A DNA stretch of 64,000 bases from Nemorincola sp044225795 (GCA_044225795.1 JBGAIF010000003.1:310001-374000), one strand, 5' to 3'. Positions 45,427 to 53,876 are shown, counted from the stretch's first letter. Numbers and translations are program-made. Notes: generated from the letters alone by a model not told the origin.

Positions 45427-46455
45427 CTAGTTCTTTTGAAATATTGCTTTGCCGATCACAGTTCGTGTTTCCCTGTTGCGGAGTAGCAGTAGGTAAGTAC
45501 CTGCCGGTAAGGAAGAAACGTCTATCCGTTGACCGGCATCCAAAGCGCTTTCGGTGATGACAACACGGCCTGTCAGGTCATATACTATTGAATTGCAGTT
45601 TTGTGGGGCTGAAGGAGTACTTATGAAGCTTTTTGCGGGTTGAGGATAAATATTGACAATGGGTATTTCCGGAGACACTACGTTTTTAACGGATAGTGGG
45701 GCTGCCGTGCCCATCTGAACAGCGGAAGTATAAGGCACTCCATGAGCCGTGTCAATGCCGATAGTAAGCAATGGCTGATGAATGCCGGGAGTATACCAAA
45801 TATAGGCTTCATTCCGACGGGTTTGAATTCCTGACTTGAATAGCGTGTCTGTTATATAGCCAAGAATATGAATTCTAAGAGCGCTGTAACTGCCGGAAGG
45901 TAGTATTAAGGTTCCATAACCGTCAACGGCTACATAGTTTGACATAAATGTACGTTGGGCATTGAAAGGAGCGCTTAGAAGGGTGGTATCATGCCAATTA
46001 TCTGTATAGCTAACAGGGTAATTAAAGCCGCCAGGCTTATCTGCATAGCCGATCTCTACACCATATCCAGAATAAAAAGTTGCCCAGTTAGTATATTCAA
46101 GAACAGTTGTATTTGCAGTAATAGCCTGATAATGTGTTTTATTCATAGAAAATTCTACTCCTCTCTGAACCTGAACTATTGAACCGCCAGGAAAAGAATC
46201 GCAATAAGGGGTGGAAAGACAGGAAACGATGTAGGAAGTATCTGTTGCCGTATCGACAAGGCTGCTAAAGTTCCAAATCACTCCTGCACCGCCGCTGCCC
46301 GTGGAAACGCCAGCTGCAATACAGTCATATTTGTAAAAAACATCACCAATTACCGGATTGCTTGTGGCACTTGTTAATATCGGCTGGCTATAAGCTCTGC
46401 CGAAAATGACTAAAAACGGAAGCATTACGGCAAAAACAATTGGGTACTTGTTCAT
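45427..46455 (-). CDS. Secreted protein with type IX (type A) sorting domain
   Basis: 342 residues, signal peptide ending RAYSQ. A beta-rich domain (about 25-260) has DVFYKYDCIAAGVSTGSGGAG and a Gly/Tyr-rich middle. The sorting domain is at the end: VNIYPQPAKSFIS, YDLTGRVVITES, IDVSSLPAGTYLLLLRNRE, GKAIFQKN. Main-body function unknown. Exported through the type IX system. Confidence 0.85.
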   Translation of the reverse strand: MNKYPIVFAVMLPFLVIFGRAYSQPILTSATSNPVIGDVFYKYDCIAAGVSTGSGGAGVIWNFSSLVDTATDTSYIVSCLSTPYCDSFPGGSIVQVQRGVEFSMNKTHYQAITANTTVLEYTNWATFYSGYGVEIGYADKPGGFNYPVSYTDNWHDTTLLSAPFNAQRTFMSNYVAVDGYGTLILPSGSYSALRIHILGYITDTLFKSGIQTRRNEAYIWYTPGIHQPLLTIGIDTAHGVPYTSAVQMGTAAPLSVKNVVSPEIPIVNIYPQPAKSFISTPSAPQNCNSIVYDLTGRVVITESALDAGQRIDVSSLPAGTYLLLLRNRETRTVIGKAIFQKN

Positions 46456-46674
46456 AAGTGTAGGTTTTATTGTAGCAAAGCAAAATCTATACCAAATATT
46501 GAGGTTTTATATGTTTTTCCACTCAACAATTCCCTATTTGAGAAAGATAAATAGAGAAATATTTGAGTTTAGTAGAACGATTTTGTACTAGAACCCTGTT
46601 ATTTCACTTATACTCTTTTTCATTTTCAGACAATTTCTGACTTTTTAGTGTTAGCTGTGTTTATTGTCAATTTC

Positions 46675-47157
46675 TTATTTTGTTTTAATAATAGAAAGCG
46701 AATCTAATTTGCCATTAATAACTGTTAGTGTATGACTCATACTATCTAATTGCTTTTGCATAGAATCAATTTTTGCGTATTGGTTGCAGGGATTAAAACA
46801 AAGCAGGTAGTTGTTGGTTGTGCGTGTGTCGATGGTCTTATGTGCGTGTGAAGGAAAGTATACTAGTAAAATAAGTGGCGAAAGGAGGATACCAACCAGA
46901 ATAACACTTCTCAGCAGATAGAGTAGGAGATAAGAGATAACTAATGTTACGATCCAGAGGATAATAGCTATTCCTATTGCTGCGTCCTGGTCGTCTGTGG
47001 GAGAGACGACAGACAGGAAGTAAAGTGATACGGCACAGGCTATGACAAATGCAATAACAATAAAGAGTTTTGCGAGCCATGAAGTGGCAGCTTTCCAGTA
47101 GGTGGCTAATTTGGATGACGATGCTGGTGGTGTATTATTGACCTGAGCGGTTTCCAT
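46675..47157 (-). CDS. Three-helix membrane protein of the candidate defence island
   Basis: 160 residues from METAQVNNTPPASSSKL; a start at 47181 would add eight residues. Three hydrophobic helices (about 28-50, 63-85, 86-105) are followed by a tail with LCFNPCNQYAKIDSMQKQLD and a short coiled coil SMSHTLTVINGKLDSLSI. No homologue recognised. It is divergent from the nuclease/NACHT pair and carries the same palindrome 60 bases before its start. A membrane effector role is a guess from this setting. Confidence 0.65.
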   Translation of the reverse strand: METAQVNNTPPASSSKLATYWKAATSWLAKLFIVIAFVIACAVSLYFLSVVSPTDDQDAAIGIAIILWIVTLVISYLLLYLLRSVILVGILLSPLILLVYFPSHAHKTIDTRTTNNYLLCFNPCNQYAKIDSMQKQLDSMSHTLTVINGKLDSLSIIKTK

Positions 47158-47206
47158 ATAATCTAATTGTGTGTTTATCAAAACTAGGTATATGTTTTTT
47201 TACCAC

Positions 47207-47226
47207 ATACCGTTATTTAACGGTAT
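47207..47226. promoter_or_regulatory. Palindrome copy 1 (membrane protein side)
   Basis: ATACCGTTATTTAACGGTAT: 9-base arms around TT. Its centre is about 60 bases before the start codon of the membrane protein gene. 18 of 20 bases equal copy 2. Confidence 0.7.
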
Positions 47227-47516
47227 TTGAAAGATTTATTTTTATCATGTAAAGGATTGAATCTGATGGTGCTTAGCAGTCTTAATCCACCTTACAAGTA
47301 AACGTACCAAAGCCCCTGATGGTCTCGGGGCCGGCATCTTGATGTTGCGGTGGAAATGGAGTAGCGCGCATGACCATTGTGGAGGCATCCAAGGACTATA
47401 TGATCTGCCAATGCACCTGTAACTGCATTTCGGAAGCGGGACGCTGCCGAAATGTAGGGACGAAGCGGACGCTTCGACCAGCGGGAGAATGATATAATTA
47501 ACAAGCGGTTAAGTAA

Positions 47517-47536
47517 ATACCGTTTTTTAACGGTAC
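47517..47536. promoter_or_regulatory. Palindrome copy 2 (nuclease side)
   Basis: ATACCGTTTTTTAACGGTAC; centre about 60 bases before the nuclease start codon. Direct repeat of copy 1, 310 bases apart; likely operator for a dimeric regulator. Confidence 0.7.
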
Positions 47537-47586
47537 GCCAGCAATTTTCAATCCTCTAATTTTAAGATGGTAATTATTAAATAGTT

Positions 47587-48192
47587 ATGGCGAATTGTAT
47601 AAAATGCGGTGCTTTTACAAAGTTCAATGGAGGATTGTGTTTTGACTGTTATAAACAGTCTAATAATAGTGATGTTGAAATAGTAGAGGAAGAAAAAGGT
47701 GGCCTTACCGTAAGAGAACACACTCGTCGCTATAATATGATAAAGGGGAGGATTGCGGAGACTCTAATTCAGGAATTGTTTTTAAGCCTTGGCTACAATG
47801 TGTTTCGTTATGGAATGGAGAATACTGTTCCTGGCATAATGGAATTATTAAAAGGAGTGCGTTCCGAAGTGGCGATGGAAATAAGAAGAATGCCAGATTT
47901 TGTGATTCAAAATCCTAGAAATAGTGATGTGCATTTTGTTGAGGTTAAGTTCAGAGCAAGTGAAAAGTTTAACTACAGCGACCTTGAGAAAGACTATCCT
48001 TATACTAATGCATTCATCATAGTTGTTTCGAAGAAACATATTAAATGCCTTACTGTTGATGAACTAAAAGAGGGTAAAGAGATAACACCAGAATCAAGAA
48101 ACTACCTAGGAAATAGAGATGAATTCGATCTCGATAAAGAAGTAATTATTGACTTCTGCAAATTCGCAATTCAGTTTTTTGAAAATGTATAA
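47587..48192 (+). CDS. Zn-ribbon plus PD-(D/E)xK nuclease protein
   Basis: 201 residues. Two CxxC pairs (4-7 and 18-21: ANCIKCGAF, GGLCFDCYK) form a zinc ribbon. After a Glu-rich linker a PD-(D/E)xK nuclease core follows: Glu58 in KGRIAETLIQELFLSLGYN, Asp104 in RRMPDFVIQ, then Glu119 and Lys121 in VHFVEVKFR. This set is that of restriction-endonuclease-like enzymes. Base use is markedly AT-rich against the housekeeping flanks. The next gene starts 10 bases after its stop, so the two are one operon. Target is unknown; DNA is likely. Confidence 0.75.
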   Translation: MANCIKCGAFTKFNGGLCFDCYKQSNNSDVEIVEEEKGGLTVREHTRRYNMIKGRIAETLIQELFLSLGYNVFRYGMENTVPGIMELLKGVRSEVAMEIRRMPDFVIQNPRNSDVHFVEVKFRASEKFNYSDLEKDYPYTNAFIIVVSKKHIKCLTVDELKEGKEITPESRNYLGNRDEFDLDKEVIIDFCKFAIQFFENV

Positions 48193-48202
48193 AAATATAG
48201 TT

Positions 48203-50938
48203 ATGACGAAGTTTACAATTAATCTTCAGAATGTTGAGAATGAGATATCAGAATATTTGACACAACTATCAGTAAAAACATTTATAACAAATAATAATGG
48301 AGATTACGGCGTAAACAGATATGCTGAAGACGCTCTTATTGGCATACTTAACTTGGTTATTCCTGGAAAATTTGAAAATACTAATCATATCTATAAGAAT
48401 TTTCCAGCTATCGATTTAATAGATAAGAAGAAGCGCGTTGCGATTCAAATTACATCGGATAATTCTTTGTATAAAATTAAAGACGCCATTGAAAAATTCT
48501 TTAAGCATGAATTATATATGCGAAGTGATGTTCTCTACATTTATTTAATAACATACCGAGAGAAGAAATACAATCAAAGATTGATTGACGAACATATAAA
48601 ATACTGTATAAAGACTTATTCGAAGACATTGAATTCAAAGTTTGAATTTGATGTGACTAAAAACATATTGGATAGTAGTCAGGTTTTGTCAAAGATCAGA
48701 AGTAAATCAGATCTTAAATTTTCTCAAAGGATTTTAAATGAAATGAGGGCTCAATTCGAACGGTTAGAAAGCGAAGAAGATTTGTCAAAATACTATGACG
48801 AATTAAGAGCAAAGTACGATGAGCTTGTAATGAATGACGAGAATGGAATGAAGTTATCTGACATTTATGTAGAACCGTTAATTTCATTTCATGGGAATTG
48901 TATTATTGATAGTAGGAAAGAAGAGCTTTTAAATGACAACAATCTTGAGGCATTTTCTATTAAAAGTAGAGTTCAGTCCGATAAATATCTTAGCAATTAT
49001 TTTCTTCAGCAAAAACAACATGAATATTTAATTCAATCAAAGGTGCTATTGCTTTTAGGATTTCCTGGACAAGGGAAAACTTCTTTGTGCAAAAGGTTTC
49101 TGCATGATTTTCTGTCACAAAGAAATTTGAAGAAAAATATATTTTTCTTCAAATTAAAGGATATACCTAATACGCACAATTTAGTAACGAATCCTTTCAA
49201 TACTTTGTATGAAACAATTAAGCAGAATTTAGGTAAAAGTGTAGAAATAAATAGTTTTAGGAATTCTGTAATTGTTCTGGATGGTCTTGATGAACTATTT
49301 ATGAAGGAAGGATTGAAACTTGATGACATTGAATGGTTTTGTCTATCGCTAATTAGAGATGTAGAACGAATATCTGAACTGCAGGTTATCATTACTAGCA
49401 GAAAACATTATGTAAATATTGATAGGTTACTTTCAGAAAAAATTTTAATCGCACAGTTGGAACCGTTATCATTTATACAACAAAAAAAGTGGTTAAAAAA
49501 TTATAAATATTTTCATCCGGAGACTTGGTTGACGGTGAACGACATAAAGGAGAAAGGTGATACCTATTTAGGGGAGATGATGGAGCAGCCAATACTATTG
49601 CACATTATTGCTTCTCTAAATGCTAACGTAAGTTCTGATACAACAAGGGCGGAATTATATAATCAATTATTTACTCAGATCATTGAGCGCAAATATAGTA
49701 AGGATGGACAAATACAAATACTTAAGGGAATAACAATTAAAGATTTAAGGGGCCTAATTCAAGAAATTGCATTTGCAATTTATCAAACGGGGGATGGTTA
49801 CATTTCCAAATCGGACTTGCTAAAGAATAAAATCGTACAAGGATATCTTAGTAAGTTTCCAAGTCAGGATTTTAGAGAAAATCTAAAAGGAGTTATGGTG
49901 TCGTTCTATTTTAACGAAAGAGAGGTCTTAAATCCAAAGGACCACACTCAAAATTTTGTTGTAGAGTTTTTACATAAATCTTTAGAAGAATATATGGTTG
50001 CTGAAAAGATTGTAAATACACTAATCAGTTCATTCAACAATAAAGATACTTATGATAACTATATCATCAACGATTACATTGATTCTCTAAAGTTGATTAA
50101 CAGCTTGTATGCCAATAAGCCAATTAGTTCTGAAGTGAGCGAATACATAGTAGAGATATTAAATGCAAGTGATCGCACTGCTGTAAAAACCATGGGTACG
50201 CGAATTTGTGGTTTTCTTGAGCAAATGGTTGACTGCGATTTTATTTATGAATTTAATTGTCAACGAAAGCAAACGCCAATATTAACATCGCTATATTCTT
50301 TTAGTGGTGTCTGGTCGCTTTTACGTAATATATTTCCCGTCAATAATATAGTTAGAGGAGATATATCCGCAAAAATTTTTAGTTATATCACTTTTATTGA
50401 ATCGTGTTTTTTGGAGTGTGATTATGGTAATGTAAATTATCAGGTCTTTCATGGATTTGAAATTTGGGGATTTGGAAGTTTTTCAAATACTGAAATTGAA
50501 AACTTAGTGCTCGTTGAATCTACCTTTAATGTTTCAGCTTTTTTACATATAACCTTCAGCGATTGTAATTTTTTTGAATCGTCATTTGGGGGCATAATCA
50601 AAGATTGTGATTTTCATAATTGTATTTTTGTAGATATGACGTTCACAGAGGTTTATTTTACGGATGTTCGCTTTAGAGGTGTAAGTTTTAAAGGTTGCAA
50701 TTTTTCTGATTGTGATTTCAAGAATGTATCATTTTCCGAAGTATTGCCAGAACACTTTTATGGCGTTACAGTTGATTTTGATACGTTACTATTTTTATTG
50801 CGAGAGAATTTGCCTTTGAACTTGCAGCTTTTTGAAGGCGTGATATACAATAATATGAAACATGCAATTTCAGATAAATTCATTCAAGACCTATTAGGTC
50901 AAAATATCGAAGAATTCAATAGTATTTTACCTATGTAG
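48203..50938 (+). CDS. SMEK-NACHT-pentapeptide STAND NTPase
   Basis: 911 residues from the ATG of MTKFTINLQNVENEI; an ATG at 48185 would overlap the nuclease stop. Residues 1-150 look like a SMEK domain: GVNRYAEDALIGILN, FPAIDLIDKKKRVAIQITS, with Glu, Asp and Gln-x-Thr at the nuclease-like positions. The NTPase has Walker A GFPGQGKTS (286-294), Walker B VIVLDGLDELF with Asp360, and IITSR after it: the NACHT pattern. A winged-helix and helical part follows. Residues about 735-850 are pentapeptide repeats (CNFFESSF, CDFHNCIF, CNFSDCDFKNVSF). Such STAND proteins sense invader parts and then trigger an effector. Confidence 0.8.
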   Translation: MTKFTINLQNVENEISEYLTQLSVKTFITNNNGDYGVNRYAEDALIGILNLVIPGKFENTNHIYKNFPAIDLIDKKKRVAIQITSDNSLYKIKDAIEKFFKHELYMRSDVLYIYLITYREKKYNQRLIDEHIKYCIKTYSKTLNSKFEFDVTKNILDSSQVLSKIRSKSDLKFSQRILNEMRAQFERLESEEDLSKYYDELRAKYDELVMNDENGMKLSDIYVEPLISFHGNCIIDSRKEELLNDNNLEAFSIKSRVQSDKYLSNYFLQQKQHEYLIQSKVLLLLGFPGQGKTSLCKRFLHDFLSQRNLKKNIFFFKLKDIPNTHNLVTNPFNTLYETIKQNLGKSVEINSFRNSVIVLDGLDELFMKEGLKLDDIEWFCLSLIRDVERISELQVIITSRKHYVNIDRLLSEKILIAQLEPLSFIQQKKWLKNYKYFHPETWLTVNDIKEKGDTYLGEMMEQPILLHIIASLNANVSSDTTRAELYNQLFTQIIERKYSKDGQIQILKGITIKDLRGLIQEIAFAIYQTGDGYISKSDLLKNKIVQGYLSKFPSQDFRENLKGVMVSFYFNEREVLNPKDHTQNFVVEFLHKSLEEYMVAEKIVNTLISSFNNKDTYDNYIINDYIDSLKLINSLYANKPISSEVSEYIVEILNASDRTAVKTMGTRICGFLEQMVDCDFIYEFNCQRKQTPILTSLYSFSGVWSLLRNIFPVNNIVRGDISAKIFSYITFIESCFLECDYGNVNYQVFHGFEIWGFGSFSNTEIENLVLVESTFNVSAFLHITFSDCNFFESSFGGIIKDCDFHNCIFVDMTFTEVYFTDVRFRGVSFKGCNFSDCDFKNVSFSEVLPEHFYGVTVDFDTLLFLLRENLPLNLQLFEGVIYNNMKHAISDKFIQDLLGQNIEEFNSILPM

Positions 50939-51128
50939 GAAATCGAGTTGTCGTTGCCGCATAATAAAGAATCGACGGTTTCAAGTAAATGGATATTTCC
51001 AACTTGGTTAATGCAAAGAGTTGTTGCTTTTTCATTGAATAGTGAAACAAAAAACCGTCCTTAGCACCCCTCACTGGTCCTACATAAGGTAGGTCTCGTT
51101 TCGTCCAGCGAGCAAGGTTAAATAATAA

Positions 51129-51150
51129 AGGCGCCCTACGGACGCCTCTA
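51129..51150 (-). terminator. Intrinsic terminator of the small lipoprotein gene
   Basis: Minus-strand stem AGGCGTCC / GGGCGCCT (one T-G pair) with GTA loop, then TTATTATTT. Confidence 0.7.
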
Positions 51151-51167
51151 TATAAGATATAACTGAA

Positions 51168-51401
51168 TCAGAGATGGCAGGTATAGCTTTCGCCGGGCTC
51201 TGTGATAAATTGCGAGTTGGTGGTCTGTATGGTCGTGCACCAGCTTTGTGCCTTGCTTTTGGTGGAGTTGACGGTTACGGTGGTCACTTCATCGGGGTCG
51301 CCGGGGTAGTGGTAGGTACAGGTGCAGGTGTACTGTTTCCGGCAGGAGGTGAACAGCACGGCAATCGTGAATACGGCAGTAATGGTCAATAGTTTTCTCA
51401 T
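51168..51401 (-). CDS. Small Cys-rich lipoprotein
   Basis: 77 residues; lipobox LFTSC (Cys20) then YTCTCTYHYPGDP and a later WCTTIQTTN and TCHL. The CxCxY start and length resemble the tandem mini-lipoproteins at 53.0-53.8 kb, but the identity is low. Unknown function; the cysteines may form disulfides or bind metal outside the cell. Confidence 0.65.
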   Translation of the reverse strand: MRKLLTITAVFTIAVLFTSCRKQYTCTCTYHYPGDPDEVTTVTVNSTKSKAQSWCTTIQTTNSQFITEPGESYTCHL

Positions 51402-51611
51402 AGATATGTGTTTTTTGGTTTTGTGGGATAAAGATAATCGAAAAGTTGAAAGTATAAAGGGTTGAAGGTGGGCGGTGGGAAATGGTTTGGTTTGGCGAAA
51501 AGCTCACCATATACTATGGGCCTTGCCACCACAAATGCTTTATTTTTTTGTTGTGTTTCGGAGTGGTGGCGGCGGCCATCCGGCGGCTGAGGCTGCCTGC
51601 GGGCAGACAGG

Positions 51612-51642
51612 TTGCCACATTGGCGAATTAATCTTACTTTCG
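51612..51642 (+). promoter_or_regulatory. Promoter of sucC
   Basis: TTG (51612-51614), 20-base spacer, TACTTTCG (51635-51642; one mismatch to TAnnTTTG). Leader about 15-20 bases to the ATG at 51663. Confidence 0.5.
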
Positions 51643-51662
51643 CGCCACAAAATTTCTCCTAC

Positions 51663-52883
51663 ATGAATTTGCATGAATACCAGGCCAAAGAATTACTGAA
51701 GCGCTACAACGTTCCTACACAGGAAGGCCTTGCTGTAAGCAAGGTGGAAGACGCTGTGAACGCGTATAAACAACTGGCTACCGCCAACGGCACTAAGTTT
51801 GCCGTAGTGAAGGCCCAGATACACGCGGGCGGACGCGGAAAGGGCCGTATGAAGGAAGTGCCTGACCAGGCCGGTGTGCAGGTGGTGAAGAGCGCGGAGG
51901 ATGTGGAAAAAGTGGCGCAGAACATACTGGGCCATACGCTGGTGACGATACAGACGGGCGCTGCCGGCAAGAAGGTAAATAAGATACTGGTAGCACAGGA
52001 TATGTATTATGATGGCCCGAGCGAGCGCAAGGAGTTCTACCTGAGCATATTGCTGGACCGCGCGAAGAAGCAGAACGTGATCATGTACAGCACCGAGGGT
52101 GGTATGGACATTGAGACGGTAGCGCACGATACGCCGGAGAAAATATTCAAGGAGTGGGTGCAGCCGGGCTTTCCGCTGCAGGGCTTCCAGGCAAGGAAGA
52201 TAGCTTTCAACCTGGGGCTGAGCGGCAACGCTTTCAAGAACATGGTGAAATTTGTGGCCAACCTGTATGACGCCTATGTGGGCCTGGACTGCTCTATGCT
52301 GGAGATAAATCCGCTGTTCAAGAGCGCGGACGACAAGATACTGGCTGTGGACTGCAAGATGAACCTGGACGATAACGCGCTGATGCGCCACCCGGACCTG
52401 TCAGATATGCGCGATAAGACGGAGGAAGATCCGACGGAGGTAGAAGCTGGCGAGTATAACCTGAACTATGTGAAGCTGGACGGCAACGTGGGCTGCATGG
52501 TGAACGGCGCGGGCCTGGCCATGGCTACGATGGATATGATAAAACTGGCGGGTGGTGAGCCTGCTAACTTCCTGGACGTAGGCGGCACTGCCAACGCGCA
52601 GACGGTGGAGGCGGGTTTCCGCATCATCATGAAAGACCCTAATGTAAAGGCGATACTGGTGAACATATTCGGTGGTATCGTTCGCTGCGACAGGGTAGCG
52701 GCGGGTGTCATTGAGGCTTACCAGAAGATGGGCAACATCACTATACCGATAATCGTGCGCCTGCAGGGTACTAATGCAGAAGCCGCAAAGGAACTGATAG
52801 AGAACAGCGGTCTGAAAGTACAGAGCGCTATCCTCCTGAGCGAAGCTGCAGAGCTGGTGCAGAAAGCGGTTGCGGGCAACTAG
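51663..52883 (+). CDS. sucC: Succinate--CoA ligase, beta subunit
   Basis: 406 residues from MNLHEYQAKELLKRY, the family start; 17 codons upstream in frame are not conserved. The ATP-grasp domain has KAQIHAGGRGKGR, CSMLEINPLF, ILAVDCKMNLDDNA; the CoA-ligase domain has MVNGAGLAMATMDMIKLAGG, FLDVGGTANA and ILVNIFGGIVRCDRVAAG. It forms succinyl-CoA ligase with SucD in the citric acid cycle. sucD is not next to it. Codon use is GC-richer than its neighbours, as in highly expressed genes here. Confidence 0.96.
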   Translation: MNLHEYQAKELLKRYNVPTQEGLAVSKVEDAVNAYKQLATANGTKFAVVKAQIHAGGRGKGRMKEVPDQAGVQVVKSAEDVEKVAQNILGHTLVTIQTGAAGKKVNKILVAQDMYYDGPSERKEFYLSILLDRAKKQNVIMYSTEGGMDIETVAHDTPEKIFKEWVQPGFPLQGFQARKIAFNLGLSGNAFKNMVKFVANLYDAYVGLDCSMLEINPLFKSADDKILAVDCKMNLDDNALMRHPDLSDMRDKTEEDPTEVEAGEYNLNYVKLDGNVGCMVNGAGLAMATMDMIKLAGGEPANFLDVGGTANAQTVEAGFRIIMKDPNVKAILVNIFGGIVRCDRVAAGVIEAYQKMGNITIPIIVRLQGTNAEAAKELIENSGLKVQSAILLSEAAELVQKAVAGN

Positions 52884-52936
52884 TTGCTGATACTGGATAT
52901 TTTGGATGCTGGATAGTAGAGATACTTGATAGTGGA
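52884..52936 (+). repeat. GATGCTGGATA-type repeat block A
   Basis: A spacer after sucC made of degenerate units such as ATACTGGAT, GATGCTGGAT and GATACTTGAT. The same units recur at 53508-53556, 53801-53876 and 54252-54376. Confidence 0.55.
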
Positions 52937-53041
52937 TCTCATAGAACAAGCTGCTTTCGGGCAGCTTGTTTGTTCTTCGCGCCTCCGCGTCTTTGCTGTT
53001 GGGGAGATTCTCCCTAACTTAGATATCGTAACTACTGACTT

Positions 53042-53267
53042 TATGAACCGTAAAACAACTATCTTTCTTTTGCTGGCAGCAGCGGTGATCTATCTTGGTT
53101 CGTGCAGCCCCTCGTGCTCCTGTTACTGTTTTGATATGAGTATGGATACCAGCCATAGTTACAAGATCAGCCGCAGTGACTGCAAGAATAGCCGGCTGGA
53201 AAATGTGCGCAGGAGTATACAGGCGCAGAACAAATGGGATAGTTGTGAGATAAGTATTGCTAAATAA
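53042..53267 (+). CDS. Cys-rich mini-lipoprotein 1
   Basis: 74 residues starting MNRKTTIFLLLAAAVIYLGSC (shown in part) with lipobox LGSC, then SPSCSCYCFD, SDCKNS and the end KWDSCEISIAK. Same plan as the next two genes: lipobox, CxCxC cluster, an Asp-Cys in the middle and Trp-Asp-Ser/Thr-Cys near the end. Most divergent of the three. Function unknown. Confidence 0.75.
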
Positions 53268-53278
53268 TTCTGCTACAT

Positions 53279-53497
53279 ATGAAAAAGACCATTTATTTTT
53301 TGTTGCTGTGCGGTATATGTGCGGTGACATCTTGCTCGCGAAGTGAATGCATCTGCAGTTGCTCTAAGGCAGGGGCAATGGCACCCCAATCATATAGCAT
53401 GGATAAGGATGCCTGCCGGAATGCATCTACCACCACTAACATCACTGTGGCTAAACAGAATGGCTGGGACACTTGCACCTGTGCATTGGCTAAGTAA
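53279..53497 (+). CDS. Cys-rich mini-lipoprotein 2
   Basis: 72 residues: MKKTIYFLLLCGICAVTSC lipid signal, SECICSCSKAG, DKDACRNASTTTNITVAKQNGWDTCTCALAK (shown in outline). The start is nearly identical in DNA to gene 3, showing recent duplication. 11 bases after gene 1. Confidence 0.8.
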   Translation: MKKTIYFLLLCGICAVTSCSRSECICSCSKAGAMAPQSYSMDKDACRNASTTTNITVAKQNGWDTCTCALAK

Positions 53498-53507
53498 GTG
53501 ATCTTGT

Positions 53508-53556
53508 GAGATGTTGGGTGCTTGATGCTGGATGCTCGGTGCTGGGTGCTGGGTGT
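53508..53556 (+). repeat. GATGCTGGATA-type repeat block B
   Basis: Units GGTGCTTGATGCTGGATGC and GGTGCTGGGTGCTGGGTG between mini-lipoproteins 2 and 3. Confidence 0.55.
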
Positions 53557-53578
53557 GTTTACACTTAACCTTCGATAT

Positions 53579-53800
53579 ATGAAAAAGACCATTTACTTTT
53601 TGTTGCTACTCTGCGGTATAGCTGCTATGGCGTCTTGCCAGCGCGGCTCTTGTGATTGCCAATGTACTAAAGCAGCAGACCATACATCTGCATCTTACAA
53701 GATGAAGCATGATGACTGCCGGGATGCCGAGACCACTACCAACAGGACGATGGCCGCAAAGTATGGCTGGGATACCTGCTTTTGTGCGCTGGCGATATAG
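53579..53800 (+). CDS. Cys-rich mini-lipoprotein 3
   Basis: 73 residues from an ATG at 53579; a longer frame from 53522 comes only from the repeat block. MKKTIYFLLLLCGIAAMASC, GSCDCQCTKAAD, HDDCRDAETTTNRT and YGWDTCFCALAI. The spaced cysteines are kept among all three copies, which suggests shared disulfides or metal binding in the periplasm or at the surface. Confidence 0.8.
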   Translation: MKKTIYFLLLLCGIAAMASCQRGSCDCQCTKAADHTSASYKMKHDDCRDAETTTNRTMAAKYGWDTCFCALAI

Positions 53801-53876
53801 CTGGATAGAAGAGATACTGGATGCTGGATTGAAGGGATGTTTGATGCTTGGTACCGGATACTTGATTATCTTGGGG
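53801..53876 (+). repeat. Repeat block C, left flank of the IVP gene
   Basis: Units GATACTGGATGCTGGAT, GATGCTTGGTACC and GGATACTTGAT. Contains GATTGAAGGGATG (53827-53839), found again in inverted form in block D. Confidence 0.6.

Larger units (their letters stand above)
47158..47586. other. Shared divergent control region of the candidate defence island
   Basis: No protein gene. Two 20-base palindromes (see separate entries) sit near each end. Between them (about 47290-47490) the sequence turns GC-richer and forms hairpins: GCCCC/GGGGC at 47312-47331, CATTTCGG/CCGAAATG at 47426-47454 and CGAAGC/GCTTCG at 47461-47476. A structured RNA or a decayed element are the two main readings. Confidence 0.5.

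Noticed and set aside
47292..47504. 70-codon minus-strand frame in the island spacer
   Set aside because: No start context or family; hairpins explain the sequence better.
51693..52391. 232-codon minus-strand frame
   Set aside because: Antisense to sucC; product rich in His, Leu and Gln without a family.
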